Positions 32,331-43,599 of a DNA stretch of 64,000 nucleotides are shown piece after piece. A program made the translations under genes and the position numbers. Below the pieces are notes generated by a model that did not search any database, had not been told where the DNA came from, and saw only the letters and a program-made list of their open reading frames with translations. Each line of letters starts with the position of its first letter. Position 1 is the stretch's first letter. Origin of the DNA: Oegoconia quadripuncta (Eukaryota; Arthropoda; Insecta; Lepidoptera; Autostichidae); assembly GCA_949316235.1 (NCBI GenBank), contig OX438747.1, positions 3,534,501 to 3,598,500 on the forward strand. Direction: 5' to 3'.

Positions 32331-32754
32331 TATCCCTAATAAGGGATCGCACTGTGGTGAGTTGTGTCTGTTGGCTTAGGAAATAACATAGCTGTAAACA
32401 GGTTATTTCGCATCGCTCATCGAATTACCGCCGTAACCATCCTATACTATATCTAGACGACTGTACATTTGAATCACTGATCGATTCGTGTGTAGAGTGA
32501 GACGTAATGTGTGACATAACGGAAACCGTTCTGGGTGTGGCTGTTGCTTCACCGTAGTTCGACCAACCTTACTCGATACAACAGCGCTACAGCTATGTTT
32601 GCATAATCGAGGTAATACTATTGTACATCGATATTTGTGCTATCTATTAGCTGCTGCGTGCGAAGGAGCCAGCTTTACTGGGTAGGTTGTAGTCAAATTA
32701 AGGCCTCGAGGAATGGTTACTTATTAGGCGTTTTTCAAAATTTGCAAACAATTT

Positions 32755-32880
32755 TTCAGCCACTTGCTGGTATCTGATTGAGCTGAAATTTGGTATACTT
32801 ATGTAAATTCGGTGAAAATGCAATATTATGATACTATCGAACTGATCTCACGATTGAGCCAAGATGGAGAGACTGAGATG
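32755..32880 (+). repeat. Repeat family V, second segment
   Basis: TATCTGATTGAGCTGAAATT and AATGCAATATTATGATACTA match 60530-60600 (TATTTGATTGAGCTGAAATT). Confidence 0.5.
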
Positions 32881-32887
32881 ATGGCAA

Positions 32888-33120
32888 TATTTTAATTTCT
32901 TATGATTGACTGGACTCGCGTTTGACCACAATTTCACCTGATGGAAAATGACGATGTGGTCGAAGATGAAGCACGCGATCCCAGTAGATGCCTATTCACT
33001 CTGCTCTTGAAGTTCCTAAGGTTGTAGGATTCAGGAAAGACTAACGCCGGAAGGGAGTTCCATGCCTTAGTTGTTCGGATGATGAATAAAGAGTCGAACT
33101 TCTTAGTGCGAATGTTTAAA
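32888..33120 (-). pseudogene. LINE-D 3' end, copy D5
   Basis: GCGTTTGACCACAATTTCAC, GAAGATGAAGCACGCGATCC and CCGGAAGGGAGTTCCATGCC; same family and orientation as D1-D3. Confidence 0.7.
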
Positions 33121-33134
33121 TAGTCAGGAATTAT

Positions 33135-33300
33135 ATTTTTTAAGCTACTGCTTGTTCAGAAAGCAATTTTCCTCTGAGATGAACAAGCAAGAAACTTGAG
33201 AGGCTTGCTCTTTTATATTACTAAAGGCACAATTTACGGATTGTGAAATAGCCTAGAAATGGTTGTATACGTCCATGGATGATTATCATCAAAGTGGTCT
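33135..33300 (-). mobile_element. LINE-F tail, copy F6
   Basis: TTTTTTAAGCTACTGCTTGT, GAACAAGCAAGAAACTTGAG and TGGATGATTATCATC are the complement of the F1 end (the last encodes the DDNHPW region). Confidence 0.7.
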
Positions 33301-34014
33301 GAATCCTATCCGATCTTATGTCCAAACTACAACTGCCTCGTAAACGGAAAACATTTGTTGCGTTGGTCAAAATGTTCATTCATAGAGTTGTAAGTCCTGT
33401 TTTTTTGTATTTGGCGGTATTTCTACTAATTATCACCTTGTCACTGTGATGTTTCACGCGTTTTCCGGCTATTCTTCAGCTTTTTTACGTTGTTGCTAAA
33501 GTTCGTTGAAGCCTTATCTCTGCCGTCCTAAGTAAAGTCAGCGATTAGCAACTGCTAAGCAAAGTTTGTTGCGCCGATAGCCATTCATGCCGTTTTAGGG
33601 TTCCTTGTGAAGAAAGATTTATTTTTCTCGCTTTACTTTTTTTCTATTTTCTTTTTAAATTATAAATTTTTATTTAGCAACAGCAGCTGTATTGTATTAG
33701 TTGTATACTTTAATTGCATTTTTATATTCTTTATTGCACCAAAAATTGCACATAACACAATTGCATTCGTTGTATTTTTTATTTTATAGCTTTTCTTTTA
33801 AAATAACAACAATGATCCCGTGAGTATCTTGCGCCGCTTCTTTTCCCACAATGATTTCCTTTTCTGAAGCAGTAGCGTCGACATACTGACAGAGAAATAC
33901 TTAAACTCTATTATTATTTCCTATAGATTTAAATTGACATTCAGCAAATGTTATCATGTATCTTATGTTGAAATAAATGCTTAAAGTGCAGTAAAGTGCT
34001 GTTAGAGATTAAAT
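33301..34014. other. Intergenic, no gene seen
   Basis: Low-complexity AT tract at 33610-33790; no supported gene. Confidence 0.35.
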
Positions 34015-34132
34015 ATCCAGTCCTTTAAATAAGTTGAGGGTTTCAGGTGAGCGGGCTTCCCGTTTCGGCCCCATTTTCACTTAACATCAAGTGTGATTGA
34101 GGTCATGCTAACTCGTGGTGCATAAAAAAACA
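34015..34132 (+). mobile_element. SINE-A 3' fragment, diverged
   Basis: GGCCCCATTTTCACTTAACA, TCAAGTGTGATTGAGGTCAT and GTGGTGCATAAAAAAAC match the tail with several changes. Confidence 0.6.
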
Positions 34133-34349
34133 GCGCGAACTTTTATATCGTCCTTGACCGTCCGTTTGTATGTCGCTTTATAACTATGCTATATTTGCAT
34201 TAATTGGAATTTCTTCCAAGTACAGTGGGGTAGTATAATTACAGGTAAAACAATTTTCGAAGATATACTCGTAGCTTAACAAACATCCAAAAAAAATACA
34301 GTGGAATTGTTGACCTCTTTTTTATGTCTGTTAAACAGAAATAATTAAC

Positions 34350-34630
34350 TAGGGGTGCTGTGTGGTTTCAGCACTCAAGTAGAATAGAACCTACCCGGCT
34401 ATTCCCGTGCATGTCATAACAGGCGACTAAGGGACTTTCCACCAAAAAACATTTACAGTTTTCCACGTTTCAACGGCGATGGGCTCACCCGCTTTCACGT
34501 GTGCATTTCTATATATTTCGTAAGGTGGATCGTGGATGTTGTTATTTTTAAACTTTTAATCTCTGAAACACCCAACTCTAATGTTTGGAATATCTCTGAC
34601 CACCCCATTGGGGACTAGGTATATAGAACT
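34350..34630 (+). repeat. Repeat family X, plus copy
   Basis: GGTGCTGTGTGGTTTCAGCA, GGCGACTAAGGGACTTTCCA and GACCACCCCATTGGGGACTA match the minus copy at 22870. A scrap (GGTGACTATGGGACTTTACA) also lies at 51150. Confidence 0.55.
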
Positions 34631-34649
34631 AACATTTTTTTTTTCAATC

Positions 34650-34870
34650 ACCTATTTATTTATTTATTTATTTATTTAACACTTTATTGTACACACACAC
34701 AAAGAAATGGTCATTAACAAATATTTTATTTTTTATTCATTTTGTACATCGTACATGTCTTTAACTTTTTTAAATTTAAATTAATGCTTTGCAAGATAAG
34801 ATTTTCTAAAGTGGTTTACAATGTGTCCATTAATGGATAATATTTATTTTTAAAGTATGTTATATAATTA
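34650..34870 (-). repeat. Retroposon tail with TTTA microsatellite
   Basis: Six or more TTTA units, then ACACTTTATTGTACACACAC. Read on the minus strand this is a 3' UTR with AATAAAG and a TAAA-repeat tail. Confidence 0.5.
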
Positions 34871-35245
34871 TAAATACCGACCAAGTTCTGTGGTCTGTGA
34901 AATAAGCCTTGATGTTTAAGGTATACTTAATACTACGGAACCCTAAGTTAATGCGTGTCCGACACGCGCTCCACCTACATTTTTAGATTTGTACCCCGAC
35001 CGGTCAGTCAATATTTGAGAGCTATATTATTGACTTTCGGTTTTTTTTAATGGTCAAGAAACTATGAGTCAAAGTAAGAATGTTTAAAAGCGAATACTCT
35101 ATCAGTTATTTAAATAAACTTGTTAAAGTGACTTAGTTCTTATTGTCTAGTCTGTTTTATATAGTGTTGTTTCTGGCACGAAAAAAAAAATAATTGTTTT
35201 AATTGGAATGTTATTTTATGACACAGGATATGCTGAGATTGTAAC

Positions 35246-35355
35246 CGACGACTGGTTGGCGTAGTGGATAGTGACCCTGTCAGCAAAACCATCGGTTGCG
35301 GGTTTGAATCCCGCGAGGGGTAAATGTTTGTGTGATGAATACGGACATTTTATTC
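35246..35355 (+). mobile_element. SINE-C, copy C2, 3'-truncated
   Basis: GACTGGTTGGCGTAGTGGAT (A box) and TTGCGGGTTTGAATCCCGCG (B box), then GTGTGATGAATACGGACATT. Confidence 0.7.
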
Positions 35356-35749
35356 TTACTGTTTTTTGTATGTTTGTTACGCGATATCTTTCTCAAGTTT
35401 TAACCGATTTTGTAACTATTTTTAATTTGATAAGATTTATCACAGAATGGACCCATTTGGTTAAGTTCTGATGATGCACCCCGGTGATAGAGAAAGGAAC
35501 CTTAAGGTTGGTTGTTTTGCCGATTTTTGGCGATTCAATTATTCGTGTTTAGGGTCCTAGGAACTATTCATATTCCAATTTGTTTCCACACCTAAAAACA
35601 GTATATTTTTAGTTACAAAGTTTCTAACAATAAAAATGAGTGGCGTATTCTTAGGTACAGTCGCTCATGCTACACCTAGCGGGAGACAAAGCTAGTTTGG
35701 CTCTTTACTATAAATTATAACTATTTATACGTTGATCTCGTTATAACAG
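35356..35749. other. Intergenic, no gene seen
   Basis: Nothing recognisable beyond short words shared with family Z/Y regions. Confidence 0.3.
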
Positions 35750-36184
35750 TTATATTGGGTCTTTACCTATGAAATTGGAGGTTTTTTTCTTCGTTAATCA
35801 TAATGTACCAACTCCTATGATTCAACAGCTATTTCCAAATTTGTTTTTTATTTGGAAAATAGAATATATTTTCAAGGTTTCACATGAAATATTTTTTAAT
35901 GTCTGAGCTAAATCACATCATGAAAAAAAACTTGAACACAGCTCTTTTCATGAGCTGCCCATATTATTTCTTAGATTCGCAGAAACTTTTATAACGCGGT
36001 TCCTTTTAAAAATTAACACTGCCTATATTTAACTTAATGTTATCCGATAATACACACAAAGTTTAGCTAAATTTTGGATTTGCCGTTCCCAAAAAAATTT
36101 CAAAAATCTTTGTATTGAGAAAATAGTCTCAATGAAATTCTTCATACAAAACGCCAATTTCATAGGTAATATAACCTAATATAA
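35750..36184 (+). mobile_element. MITE family M, copy M1
   Basis: Ends TTACCTATGAAATTGG and CCAATTTCATAGGTAA are exact inverted repeats. Farther out TTATATTGGGTC and ACCTAATATAA extend them. The ~400-base interior (TTCAAGGTTTCACATGAAAT, GTTATCCGATAATACACACA) is shared with M2 and M3. The interior has no intact gene. Confidence 0.8.
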
Positions 36185-36359
36185 GTCAGTAGTAAACAAT
36201 TGTTAAACTCGGGCGCGTTGGAGTCTTTTGTATGAAACTTGGTAATGTGGCAAAGCATTTTTTATCCCTCGACAAATAACGACGGGTGTTGTGTTATGCT
36301 GGCGTTATGTTATGTCTAGTCTTATAATCGTAGTAAAGCGTGGTCTCCACTCAATGCTG

Positions 36360-36600
36360 TTTTTACCCGACTGCCCAAGCAAGGAGGGTAATATTTTTCG
36401 AGTGTATGTATGTATGTCCGTTCCTTTGGCTCATCCTGTAGCCTAAACCGCTTGACCGATTTCGAAGTGCATGGTGTCGTTAAATTTGTCTTGTTACTTG
36501 AGTGTCATAGGGTATATTTTATGGTACAAAATCCAACATGGCGTCCGCAAAATACAAAATATGCTGTCGTGTTTATATTAAAATCTAAACGAAGGCACAG
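36360..36600 (+). repeat. Repeat family Z, continuous copy
   Basis: CCCAAGCAAGGAGGGTAATA, TCCTGTAGCCTAAACCGCTT, TCGAAGTGCATGGTGTCGTT and AAATATGCTGTCG; the uninterrupted reference for the split copy in the Creld intron. Confidence 0.55.
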
Positions 36601-37404
36601 GCTATATGTATTCTGTTTGATGTCAAGCGGTTAAGCCGTATCGAAGATATTTGGCTTTAATAATAATAAATTTATTTATTGTCAGACAACAAGATCCATG
36701 AAATGAAATGAAATTAAATAAGTGTAAATTAAAATTCAATTATTGTTACATTCCTTTTAATACAGTCGTTTCGTGTATTTCGATTATTATTTTTTATATA
36801 TTATTTTTCAGTTGAGTTTTTTTTTCAATTAAATCCAGTTCAGTCGGTATTGAACTTTTGTATGAGACAGCTGATCCTTTGTTCTCGAACAGCTATTAAA
36901 AGAACACTCTGTATAATACCCACAGATCTAAAATAGCAAATAGAGACATTAAACAGCATTGCATGCAAACTTCACGGAGCAGACAAGTGCAAATTAATTC
37001 TGAAGTTATACAAAACATCTTGGATTCTAATTATACTTTTTATAACATTTGACGCTGCAAGCGACGCGAGCGCACTTGACCCGAAGGCTGTAACGCAAGG
37101 TCACGCATTGTGCGGCCCACGCTTGCGCCCGCGCCGCCGGCTGTAGGTGGTCATTATGAAACCGACGGATTGTACGTTCATTACTTGGACTTTGTTATTA
37201 ATTGTTGGCGTAGTCATTTCCTCGTGGCAGAGTTTTTGTGATATTCTATCAGATAAGTATGATGATCATCTAATAAATGTAAATTAGGTAATGTATTGCA
37301 CATACAGGATAGATATTTCGGACACTTATCCAATAAGCTTTCCGCCTGCGAGTTCGTCCGCGTTATTTTGTTTAGGTACCTATTATAACTTTATAATATT
37401 TATA
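36601..37404. other. Intergenic with a GC-rich patch
   Basis: A retroposon-like tail (AATAATAAATTTATTTATTG) lies near 36660. Positions 37058-37145 are strikingly GC- and CpG-rich for this window (GCGCCCGCGCCGCCGG). No adjoining coding exon was found. Confidence 0.4.
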
Positions 37405-37795
37405 AAGGTTAATCGTCGAATCCAACTCGGCTGGGCAGCGTTTGGCAAGCTAATCTCGTCCCAAATACCGAAATATCTTAAGACAAAAGTCTTTGATCAG
37501 TGTGTGTTGTCAGTGATGACATGGAACTGAAACGTGGTCGCTCACTTTGAGCCCCATGAGAGTCTCAAGGTCACCCAAAGGGCAATGGAGAGATCTGCTC
37601 GGAGTCTCCCTCCGAGATCGAATCAGAAATGATGAGACCGATATAGCCCGAAGAATTGCCAAAGTGGCAGTGGGCGTGGCCGAATGGCAGTTGGGATGCA
37701 GCGTGGGCAGGCTCCCCATGAGGTGGGCTGACGATTTGGTAAAGGGCACGGGAAGCAGCTGGATGTTAGCAGCGCAGGACCGATCGTTGTGGTGA
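37405..37795 (+). pseudogene. RTE-type LINE C-terminus (family K)
   Basis: VNRRIQLGWAAFGKLISSQI, then CLKTKVFDQC-like YLKTKVFDQCVLSVMTWN with a stop, then in another frame VTQRAMERSA-type sequence, SLRDRIRNDETDIARRIAKV, VGRLPMRWADDLVKG and AAQDRSLW. This is the end of an endonuclease/RT ORF of the RTE clade, with at least one frameshift and a premature stop. Confidence 0.8.
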
Positions 37796-38317
37796 TCTCA
37801 GTATCGTTTTTTGAGCTGCAATCAAACATCCACAGACTTCACCGCCGCAGTCGGATAACAAAACCACTCTGGTGACCTCATCAAACGTTGCTTAACTTTG
37901 TTAATCGTTTTCCTTTGCGCCACGACACCTATAACGAAGTAACTTACCGCGAAGTTTTAATAAACATTGCGAAGGCTAGTTTATTTGGGATTCAAGTGGT
38001 TTGTATCGACAACCGGAAACTTAGTCACACGGTGACGACATGGCGGCGGCTGCCAAGCTAAAAAATGCGATAATAGCTTACTTGGAACCGTGAATAATGA
38101 AAAACCTATTTATGCGAATTCATCTACCTATTTTCAACGAAACATACATAATGTTACATCAAGATCTAATAGATGCAGCGAAATCTTTGGAAATCTCAAT
38201 TTAGATGTTATGCTGGGATAGGACTTCTGCGGTTTTTCATGTGGTCAGGCTGGAGATGGGTTTATGTGTCTTTATTGTCACATTAGTCAACTCAATTGTA
38301 GGGGTACCTACTTTTAT
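37796..38317. other. Intergenic, no gene seen
   Basis: No coding or repeat signal recognised. Confidence 0.35.
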
Positions 38318-38584
38318 ACAATACAATATCCTTGGACATATACAGACAGTGCCATCTAGTTCCACACTAAGCAATTACGCTTGTGTTGTGGATACCAGGT
38401 GGTTGATACACTACACAAATACAATTTTTTTTGAAAATAAATGCATATATATGAATGAATAACATCCATAACTCGAGAACACATGTCTGTATTCATATAC
38501 AAACATATGCCCCTAGCGGGATTCGAACCCACGACCTTTTGGTATAGCAGCAGACTTTCTAATCACTACACCAAACAGGTCGTC
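38318..38584 (-). mobile_element. SINE-B, copy B6
   Basis: AATATCCTTGGACATATACA, GTGCCATCTAGTTCCACACT, GATTCGAACCCACGACCTTT and ACTACACCAAACAGGTCGTC; essentially full length. Confidence 0.8.
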
Positions 38585-38812
38585 AACTTTTATGCAGTCG
38601 TACTTGTAGGGGTTGTAACTGAAAACCAGTGTTTCGCTCTTTCAGTGATGTGCCACTGAGTTATGATGGATTACAGCGGCACACACTCCCTCTTTGTATT
38701 TTCTTTCTGTTTCTTAACTTTTATTTGTGTGTATATTTCATTGTTATTCAAAAATACATGTTGTGTGTGTGTGTGAACGCAGTGGCTTAAATAAATCCTA
38801 AAATTCTACCCT

Positions 38813-38970
38813 CTTATTCATAAAAATTTACAAACGCTTTATAAGCCTGTTTTAGTTAAACGATGTTTTGTCTCTGTCGTTCATAAGGAAATGTTGTAAT
38901 GAAAGAAAGTGACAAAACATACTTTAACTAACACAGGCTTATAAAGCGTTTGTAAATTTTTATGAATAAG
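38813..38970. mobile_element. Foldback MITE N, copy N1
   Basis: 60-base arms (38813-38872 and 38911-38970) match at 57 positions around a 38-base loop; ends CTTATTCATAAAAATTTACA. A second copy at 45911-46068 carries the loop in the opposite orientation. Confidence 0.85.
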
Positions 38971-38979
38971 ACGATTAGA

Positions 38980-39589
38980 GTGGAGACCACGCACCGACAC
39001 AAGATAGACGATGACGTAGGTCACTTCCGACCGGTCGCTCTGGAGTTCTACAGGGGAGGCCTAATTCTGCAATGGACTTCCTGTGGCTAATGATATTATT
39101 CTACATATAAATACATGTATTTATTTAAGCTAGTTATTCAAACACGGATTCTATTAAAATGTTTGTCAAATGTCACATACACGTCACACCTACACGCACG
39201 TTGTCCTTTAGTACTTAAAAACGTCGAGGTCGATTTATTTAACTACACATCAAATACAGAGAGACGTAAAGGTGATTTCTATCAGACTCGTATTAACAAG
39301 GTAGGTTTATTTACGTAGAGCGAAATATGCAGTCTGTTTTAAACGTGTATTCCTTTGTGAAAAATCACTCACTTTTATCATATTAGGTTAATTTTTTATT
39401 ACAAATTGATATAAACGATACATTGGTAAGATGCAAGACGTTACATAAGCAAGCTTATGTCTAAGAGAGATCTCTTCCATTCAACCGTACAAGCGGTCAG
39501 AATTGCTTTGTACGAAGTATTCCGTATTATACATTTATAATGGGGAACGGAAGTGCAATGAGATGATATAATAAAATCGCGGTTCGCGA
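38980..39589. other. Intergenic, no gene seen
   Basis: No supported gene or repeat. Confidence 0.35.
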
Positions 39590-40056
39590 ATGGTCGCGGG
39601 TTCGAATCCCGCTAGGGACATATGTTTGTATGATGAATACAGACATGTGTTCCCGAGTTATGGATGTTTTTCAGTTATACATGTATTTATTTACAAAAAA
39701 AAACGTAAGTATTAGTTTATGTAGTTACGTAATGTGTAGTTTATCAACCATCTGGTTTTTTTTTTTTTTATTAAAAACTGGTTTCGCGTTTGACTGCAAT
39801 CTCACCTGATGGAAAGTGACGATGAAGCCGAAGATGTATCACGCGCACCCAGTAAATGCCTATTCACTCTAGACTTGAAGATCCCAAGGTTGTAAGTGTC
39901 GGGAAAAACCGACGCGGGCAGTGAATTCCATACCTTAGCAGTCCGCATTATAAATGATGAAGCAAAGCGCTTCCATCTGGTATCCATAACACAAGCCTAG
40001 ATGCTTACTGTGGACCTAGATAGCGCTGTGTGTTTGTACAGACATTTATTATTATA
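39590..40056 (+). mobile_element. SINE-B copy B7 split by LINE-D
   Basis: TGGTCGCGGGTTCGAATCCC begins a 5'-truncated SINE-B. It stops at CAACCATCTGG (39755) and resumes at TATCCATAACACAAGCC (39981) after a minus-strand LINE-D. Confidence 0.8.
39756..39972 (-). pseudogene. LINE-D 3' end, copy D6, nested
   Basis: Minus strand: KRFASSFIMRTAKVWNSLPA then SVFPDTYNLGIFKSRVNRHL, LGARDTSSASSSLSIR and a stop; an undamaged C-terminus. CCATCTGG at 39748-39755 and 39973-39980 is an 8-base target duplication. Confidence 0.85.
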
Positions 40057-40084
40057 ATAATTTTGAACTAACAATTTAAAATTA

Positions 40085-40165
40085 TTATATCATCTCATAT
40101 ATTTCACTTACGTAATATGTCCTATTTTTTCCTTACCGTAAAAAACGCATCCGGTATATTTCATA
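40085..40165. mobile_element. MITE P end, copy P4
   Basis: ATATTTCACTTACGTAATAT then CCTATTTTTTCCTTACCGTA and AAAAACGCATCCGGTA match the right terminal repeat of P1/P2. Confidence 0.5.
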
Positions 40166-40299
40166 ACACAGCGAAAAGTATGTTTCCCTAATAATTTCTG
40201 GCTCAGTAATGCATATTTCTTTCTCTATTTAAATATATCTATGAAGAGGTGTTAATGATGGTAAAGCAGAAAAGATGCCTGTTAGCCACAGTTGAGAAC

Positions 40300-40520
40300 C
40301 GAAGAGGAAAGATATATAGGTGACTTGATACGATACGATATTTTTTTGAAGAACATAATTGAGGGAAAGATTGAAGTTTGACCAAGTGAAAGCAAAGGTG
40401 AATGTCGTGTCGTACCAAGAGGTTAAAACGAGGGCGGAAAGTAGAGAGACGTGGTCATTACTCCACCGACAAGACCTTAGCTCTTAAATTGAAGAGAGAT
40501 GGTAAAGCATGATATTGTAA
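40300..40520 (+). pseudogene. LINE-G C-terminus, copy G1, deleted
   Basis: TTTTTTGAAGAACATAATTG then AGGGAAAGATTGAAG jumps to TTTGACCAAGTGAAAGCAAA. Compared with 50109-50318 the segment for EGKRGRGRPRRNY is deleted. It ends CTCCACCGACAAGACC...AGCTCTTAAATTGAAG. Confidence 0.7.
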
Positions 40521-41107
40521 TGGGACCGGTCCCAATTATCTATTTTCTATGGTGGTATTTAGTAAGCACTTAAAATTCAATACCCTTGTTAAAAAATTGT
40601 AGGTGACCTTTTGGGAATACATGTACAATTGGTACTACTGGCATTCCTAACTTCTGAACCCAAAAAAAAATAGAACTCGAGACATGTCTCTCGATCGAAT
40701 AATACTAATTTGAGAACGCTGGGTGTTTTTCATCGTAAATCTAGAAACAAAAGCCGCAGGTTTTATGAGCTGCATTGCATGAAGGCTGTAGCGTAGGGTG
40801 CGCGCGCGCAGACCTGATTGGATCAATTGAGAAGCCCATTAGTTTTTAATGGGCCTTAATTTATATGGGCGGCCCGTAGTGCGTACGCCGCTCCTGTTTT
40901 CCACTTGGCAACACTGTGAAACATTGTGTTCGCTGGAATTTATTTCTGTTTAGTATCTTACGTACCTAAATACCCACTAAATGTTATTTAGTTTGTTCCC
41001 CTTCGCTATTGTTAATGTCCTATGTCAGGTTTGCTGGCAGATATCTCTTACAGGGATAAGCTCGCCTTTTGTAAAAATGTGTCGGCCTAAAAACCTTTAG
41101 AAGATAT
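40521..41107. other. Intergenic, no gene seen
   Basis: A GC-rich patch (GGTGCGCGCGCGCAGACC) near 40797; nothing else recognised. Confidence 0.35.
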
Positions 41108-41530
41108 TCGCCCCATCTTCACTTAACCTCAGGTATGATTCAGGTGAAGTGTTAAACCGTTGTGCATAAAAAAAAGGATATTTTGACGGACTGTGAGCTG
41201 ATCAAAGACAAACGGGATAATGTTCAATAACCATTTTTTTTATGCACAACGGGTTGGTACTTCACCTCAATCACACCTGATGTTAAGTGAAGATGAGGTC
41301 GAAGGTGGAAGCGTACTGACCCGGAAACCCCAACACATTTGGGGGACTGGTTATCTTATCTCTGACAACCGGAATACAACAATGGTATTAACATTGCTGC
41401 TTGGTAGCTAGCCAGCTGGACATTTAAAATGCCCTACCACCAACCAAACAACCTACCATCACACTTGATGTTAAGTTCCATCTTCGGCCTCATCTTCACT
41501 TAACATCAGGTGTGATTGAGATCAAGTGCT
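41108..41530. mobile_element. Cluster of three SINE-A pieces
   Basis: A plus tail (41108-41173), a minus copy lacking its head (41234-41450, cut at ACCAACCAAACAACC, with an internal deletion at TGCTGCTTGGTAGC) and another plus tail (41480-41530). Alternating orientation makes a local palindromic arrangement. Confidence 0.7.
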
Positions 41531-41675
41531 AATTTGGTATATAGGTAGAATATACCCTGGATTAAGACATAGGAAATTTTTTATCCCTATAAAGTAAGTA
41601 GTACCCACGGGATAATCAAATTTGCGCGATAAAGTTATCCACGCAGGCGAAGCCGCGGGCGGGAAGCTAGTATCT
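41530..41675 (+). repeat. CTAG-family repeat
   Basis: AATTTGGTATATAGGTAGAA, a GATTAAGACATAGGAAATTT segment, GTTATCCACGCAGGCGAAGC and CGCGGGCGGGAAGCTAGT. 5'-truncated against SINE-A. Confidence 0.65.
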
Positions 41676-41794
41676 AACATTATAGGTACGGTGTTCGGAT
41701 AAACCTGTATAGGTTTTTGTGACACCTGTAGATAAGTATATCTTTGTAAAATTTTAGATAAATATATAAATACAAATAAATGCGAAAGTAATCC

Positions 41795-41970
41795 AGAAAG
41801 AACATCTAGTTTGTTTATCCCGCGGGAACTACTCACTTTATCGGGATAAAAAATATCCTATGTTTTAATCCGGGGTATGTTCTACCTATATACCAAATTT
41901 CATCCAAATTCGTTCATCCGTTTCGCCGTGATTGACCAACAAACCAACATCCAAACCTATGCATTTTTTG
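41795..41970 (-). repeat. CTAG-family repeat, minus
   Basis: GGGAACTACTCACTTTATCG, GGTATGTTCTACCTATATAC and TTTCGCCGTGATTGACCAAC. It lies 120 bases from a plus copy. Confidence 0.6.
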
Positions 41971-42434
41971 CGTTACTTGCACTAATTTGTTTAATGCTCT
42001 TGCCTCTTCAGAAATAGGTGATGCCAGAATACTATTATAAAAACCTACGTTATGCCTTTTGAGACTCATTTCAGTGTTAATCTGTTCACAATATCGTAGC
42101 GAACCCCGTATATATTCGACGACTTATGTTATACAATGTATATTAGAGGTAGGGCCACTCTTGCTGCCAGAAATCTTAAAACAAAAACTCTGCTCATACA
42201 TAGAGCAAACATGTCCTTCCCATCTGCATTCAACTTGAGCGAGTGTTGACAGAGGCTGCGCGCATGCCGTAACGAGCGACACTCGGCGCATGTCAAGTGG
42301 CAAGACAATATAAAGATGGCTGCCGTTTTTATGTGCTCAATGTGTATTTCAAGCTTTTTGCTGGTGGTAAGGTGGTAATGGATTGGTCCAAGGAGTGGCC
42401 GTTGTATGTGATCGATGTTCTTTTTATTTAGAAC
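41971..42434. other. Intergenic, no gene seen
   Basis: A minus open frame at 42129-42566 has no recognisable features and overlaps repeats. Confidence 0.35.
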
Positions 42435-43170
42435 TAGCTTTCGGCCCGCGGTTTTGCATGCTTGGAATAACTTTATCGCGGAAATTTGTTTATGCCGCGG
42501 GAACTGCATGCATGGAATACTACTGTCACCTCTGGGACGGATCAGCCAAGTACCAACTGGCTGCACTCGATTCTGTGGAACGACGCGCCATAAGACTCAT
42601 AGGCGATGACCCAACGGTTACCGGTAAATTGCAAAGCCTTGAACACCGCCGTAGGGTCGCATGCCTTTCAGTATTTTACAGGATACATTTCGGTGAGTGA
42701 GTGTGCGATGGAATTGCACGATCTTATTCCACCGTCCCCTTTCCATCTTCGGACAACCAGGCGCGGGGGGGGTTTCCATCCATATGTTGTCAACATACCG
42801 AACATCCGCACTAAGCGCTTTGCTTCATCTTTTATAATGCGGACTGCTAAGGTATGGAACTCACTGCCCGCGTCGGCTTTTTCCCGACACTTACAACCTT
42901 GGGATCTTCAAGTCTAGAGTGAATAAGCATTTACTGGGTGCGCGTAATACATCTTCGGCTTCATCGTCGCTTTCCATCAGGTGAGATTATAGTCAAACGC
43001 GAAACCAGTTTTTAATAAAAAAAAAAAAAACTAATTTTATCGGGTTAAAAGAATTATATGTCTTAATCCAGGGTATATTCTACCTATATACCAAATTTCA
43101 TCCGAATCCGTTCATCCGTTTCGCCGTGATTGAGCAACAAACATCCAAACTTCCGCATTTATAATATTAA
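42435..43170 (-). repeat. CTAG-family repeat split by LINE-D
   Basis: ACTAGCTTTCGGCCCGCGGT then AACTTTATCGCGG (42435-42505), resuming at CTAATTTTATCGGGTTAAAA (43031) to GATTGAGCAACAAACATCC. The two parts are continuous once the LINE is removed. Confidence 0.75.
42506..43029 (+). pseudogene. LINE-D, longest copy D7
   Basis: Reads YYCHLWDGSAKYQLAALDSV then ERRAIRLIGDD, SLEHRRRVACLSVFYRIHFG with a stop. In other frames follow MELHDLIPPSPFHLRTTRR, FASSFIMRTAKVWNSLPASA and SRHLQPWDLQV, then the standard tail and poly(A). At least two frameshifts; an eight-G run at ~42763 marks one region of damage. WNSLP and the upstream A..LDS.QRRA.R motif place it with jockey-like RTs. ACT on both sides may be a 3-base duplication. 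Confidence 0.85.
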
Positions 43171-43597
43171 GTCATTAACTATGAAATTGGAGATTTTGTT
43201 TCTTCGTTAATCATTATGTACCAACTCCTACGATTCTATAGCTATTTCCAAATGTGTTTTTTATTTGGAAAATAGAATATATTTTCAAGGTGTCACATGA
43301 AATATTTTTTAAGGTCTGAGCTAAATCACATAATAAAAAAATCTTGAACACAGCACTTTTCATGAGCTTCCCATATTATTTCTTAGATACGCAGAAACTT
43401 TTATAAAGGCGGTTACTTTTAAAAATTAACACTGCCTACATTTAACTTAATGTTATCCGATAATACACACAAAGTTTAGCTAAATTTGTATTTGCCGTTC
43501 GCAAAAAAATTTCAAAAATGTTTGTATGGAGAATACAGTCTTAATGAAATTCTTCATACAAAACGCCAATTTCATAAGTAAGGACCTAATATAAAGG
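43164..43597 (+). mobile_element. MITE family M, copy M2
   Basis: AACTATGAAATTGGAG at the left and CCAATTTCATAAGTAAGG at the right, interior as in M1. It abuts the preceding CTAG repeat. A lone M-type end (ATAGGTAAAGACCCAATAT) lies ~60 bases downstream at 43649-43667. Confidence 0.8.
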
Positions 43598-43599
43598 TG

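Noticed and set aside
42129..42566. 145-codon minus open frame as a gene
   Set aside because: It overlaps a CTAG repeat and LINE-D7 and shows no domain.
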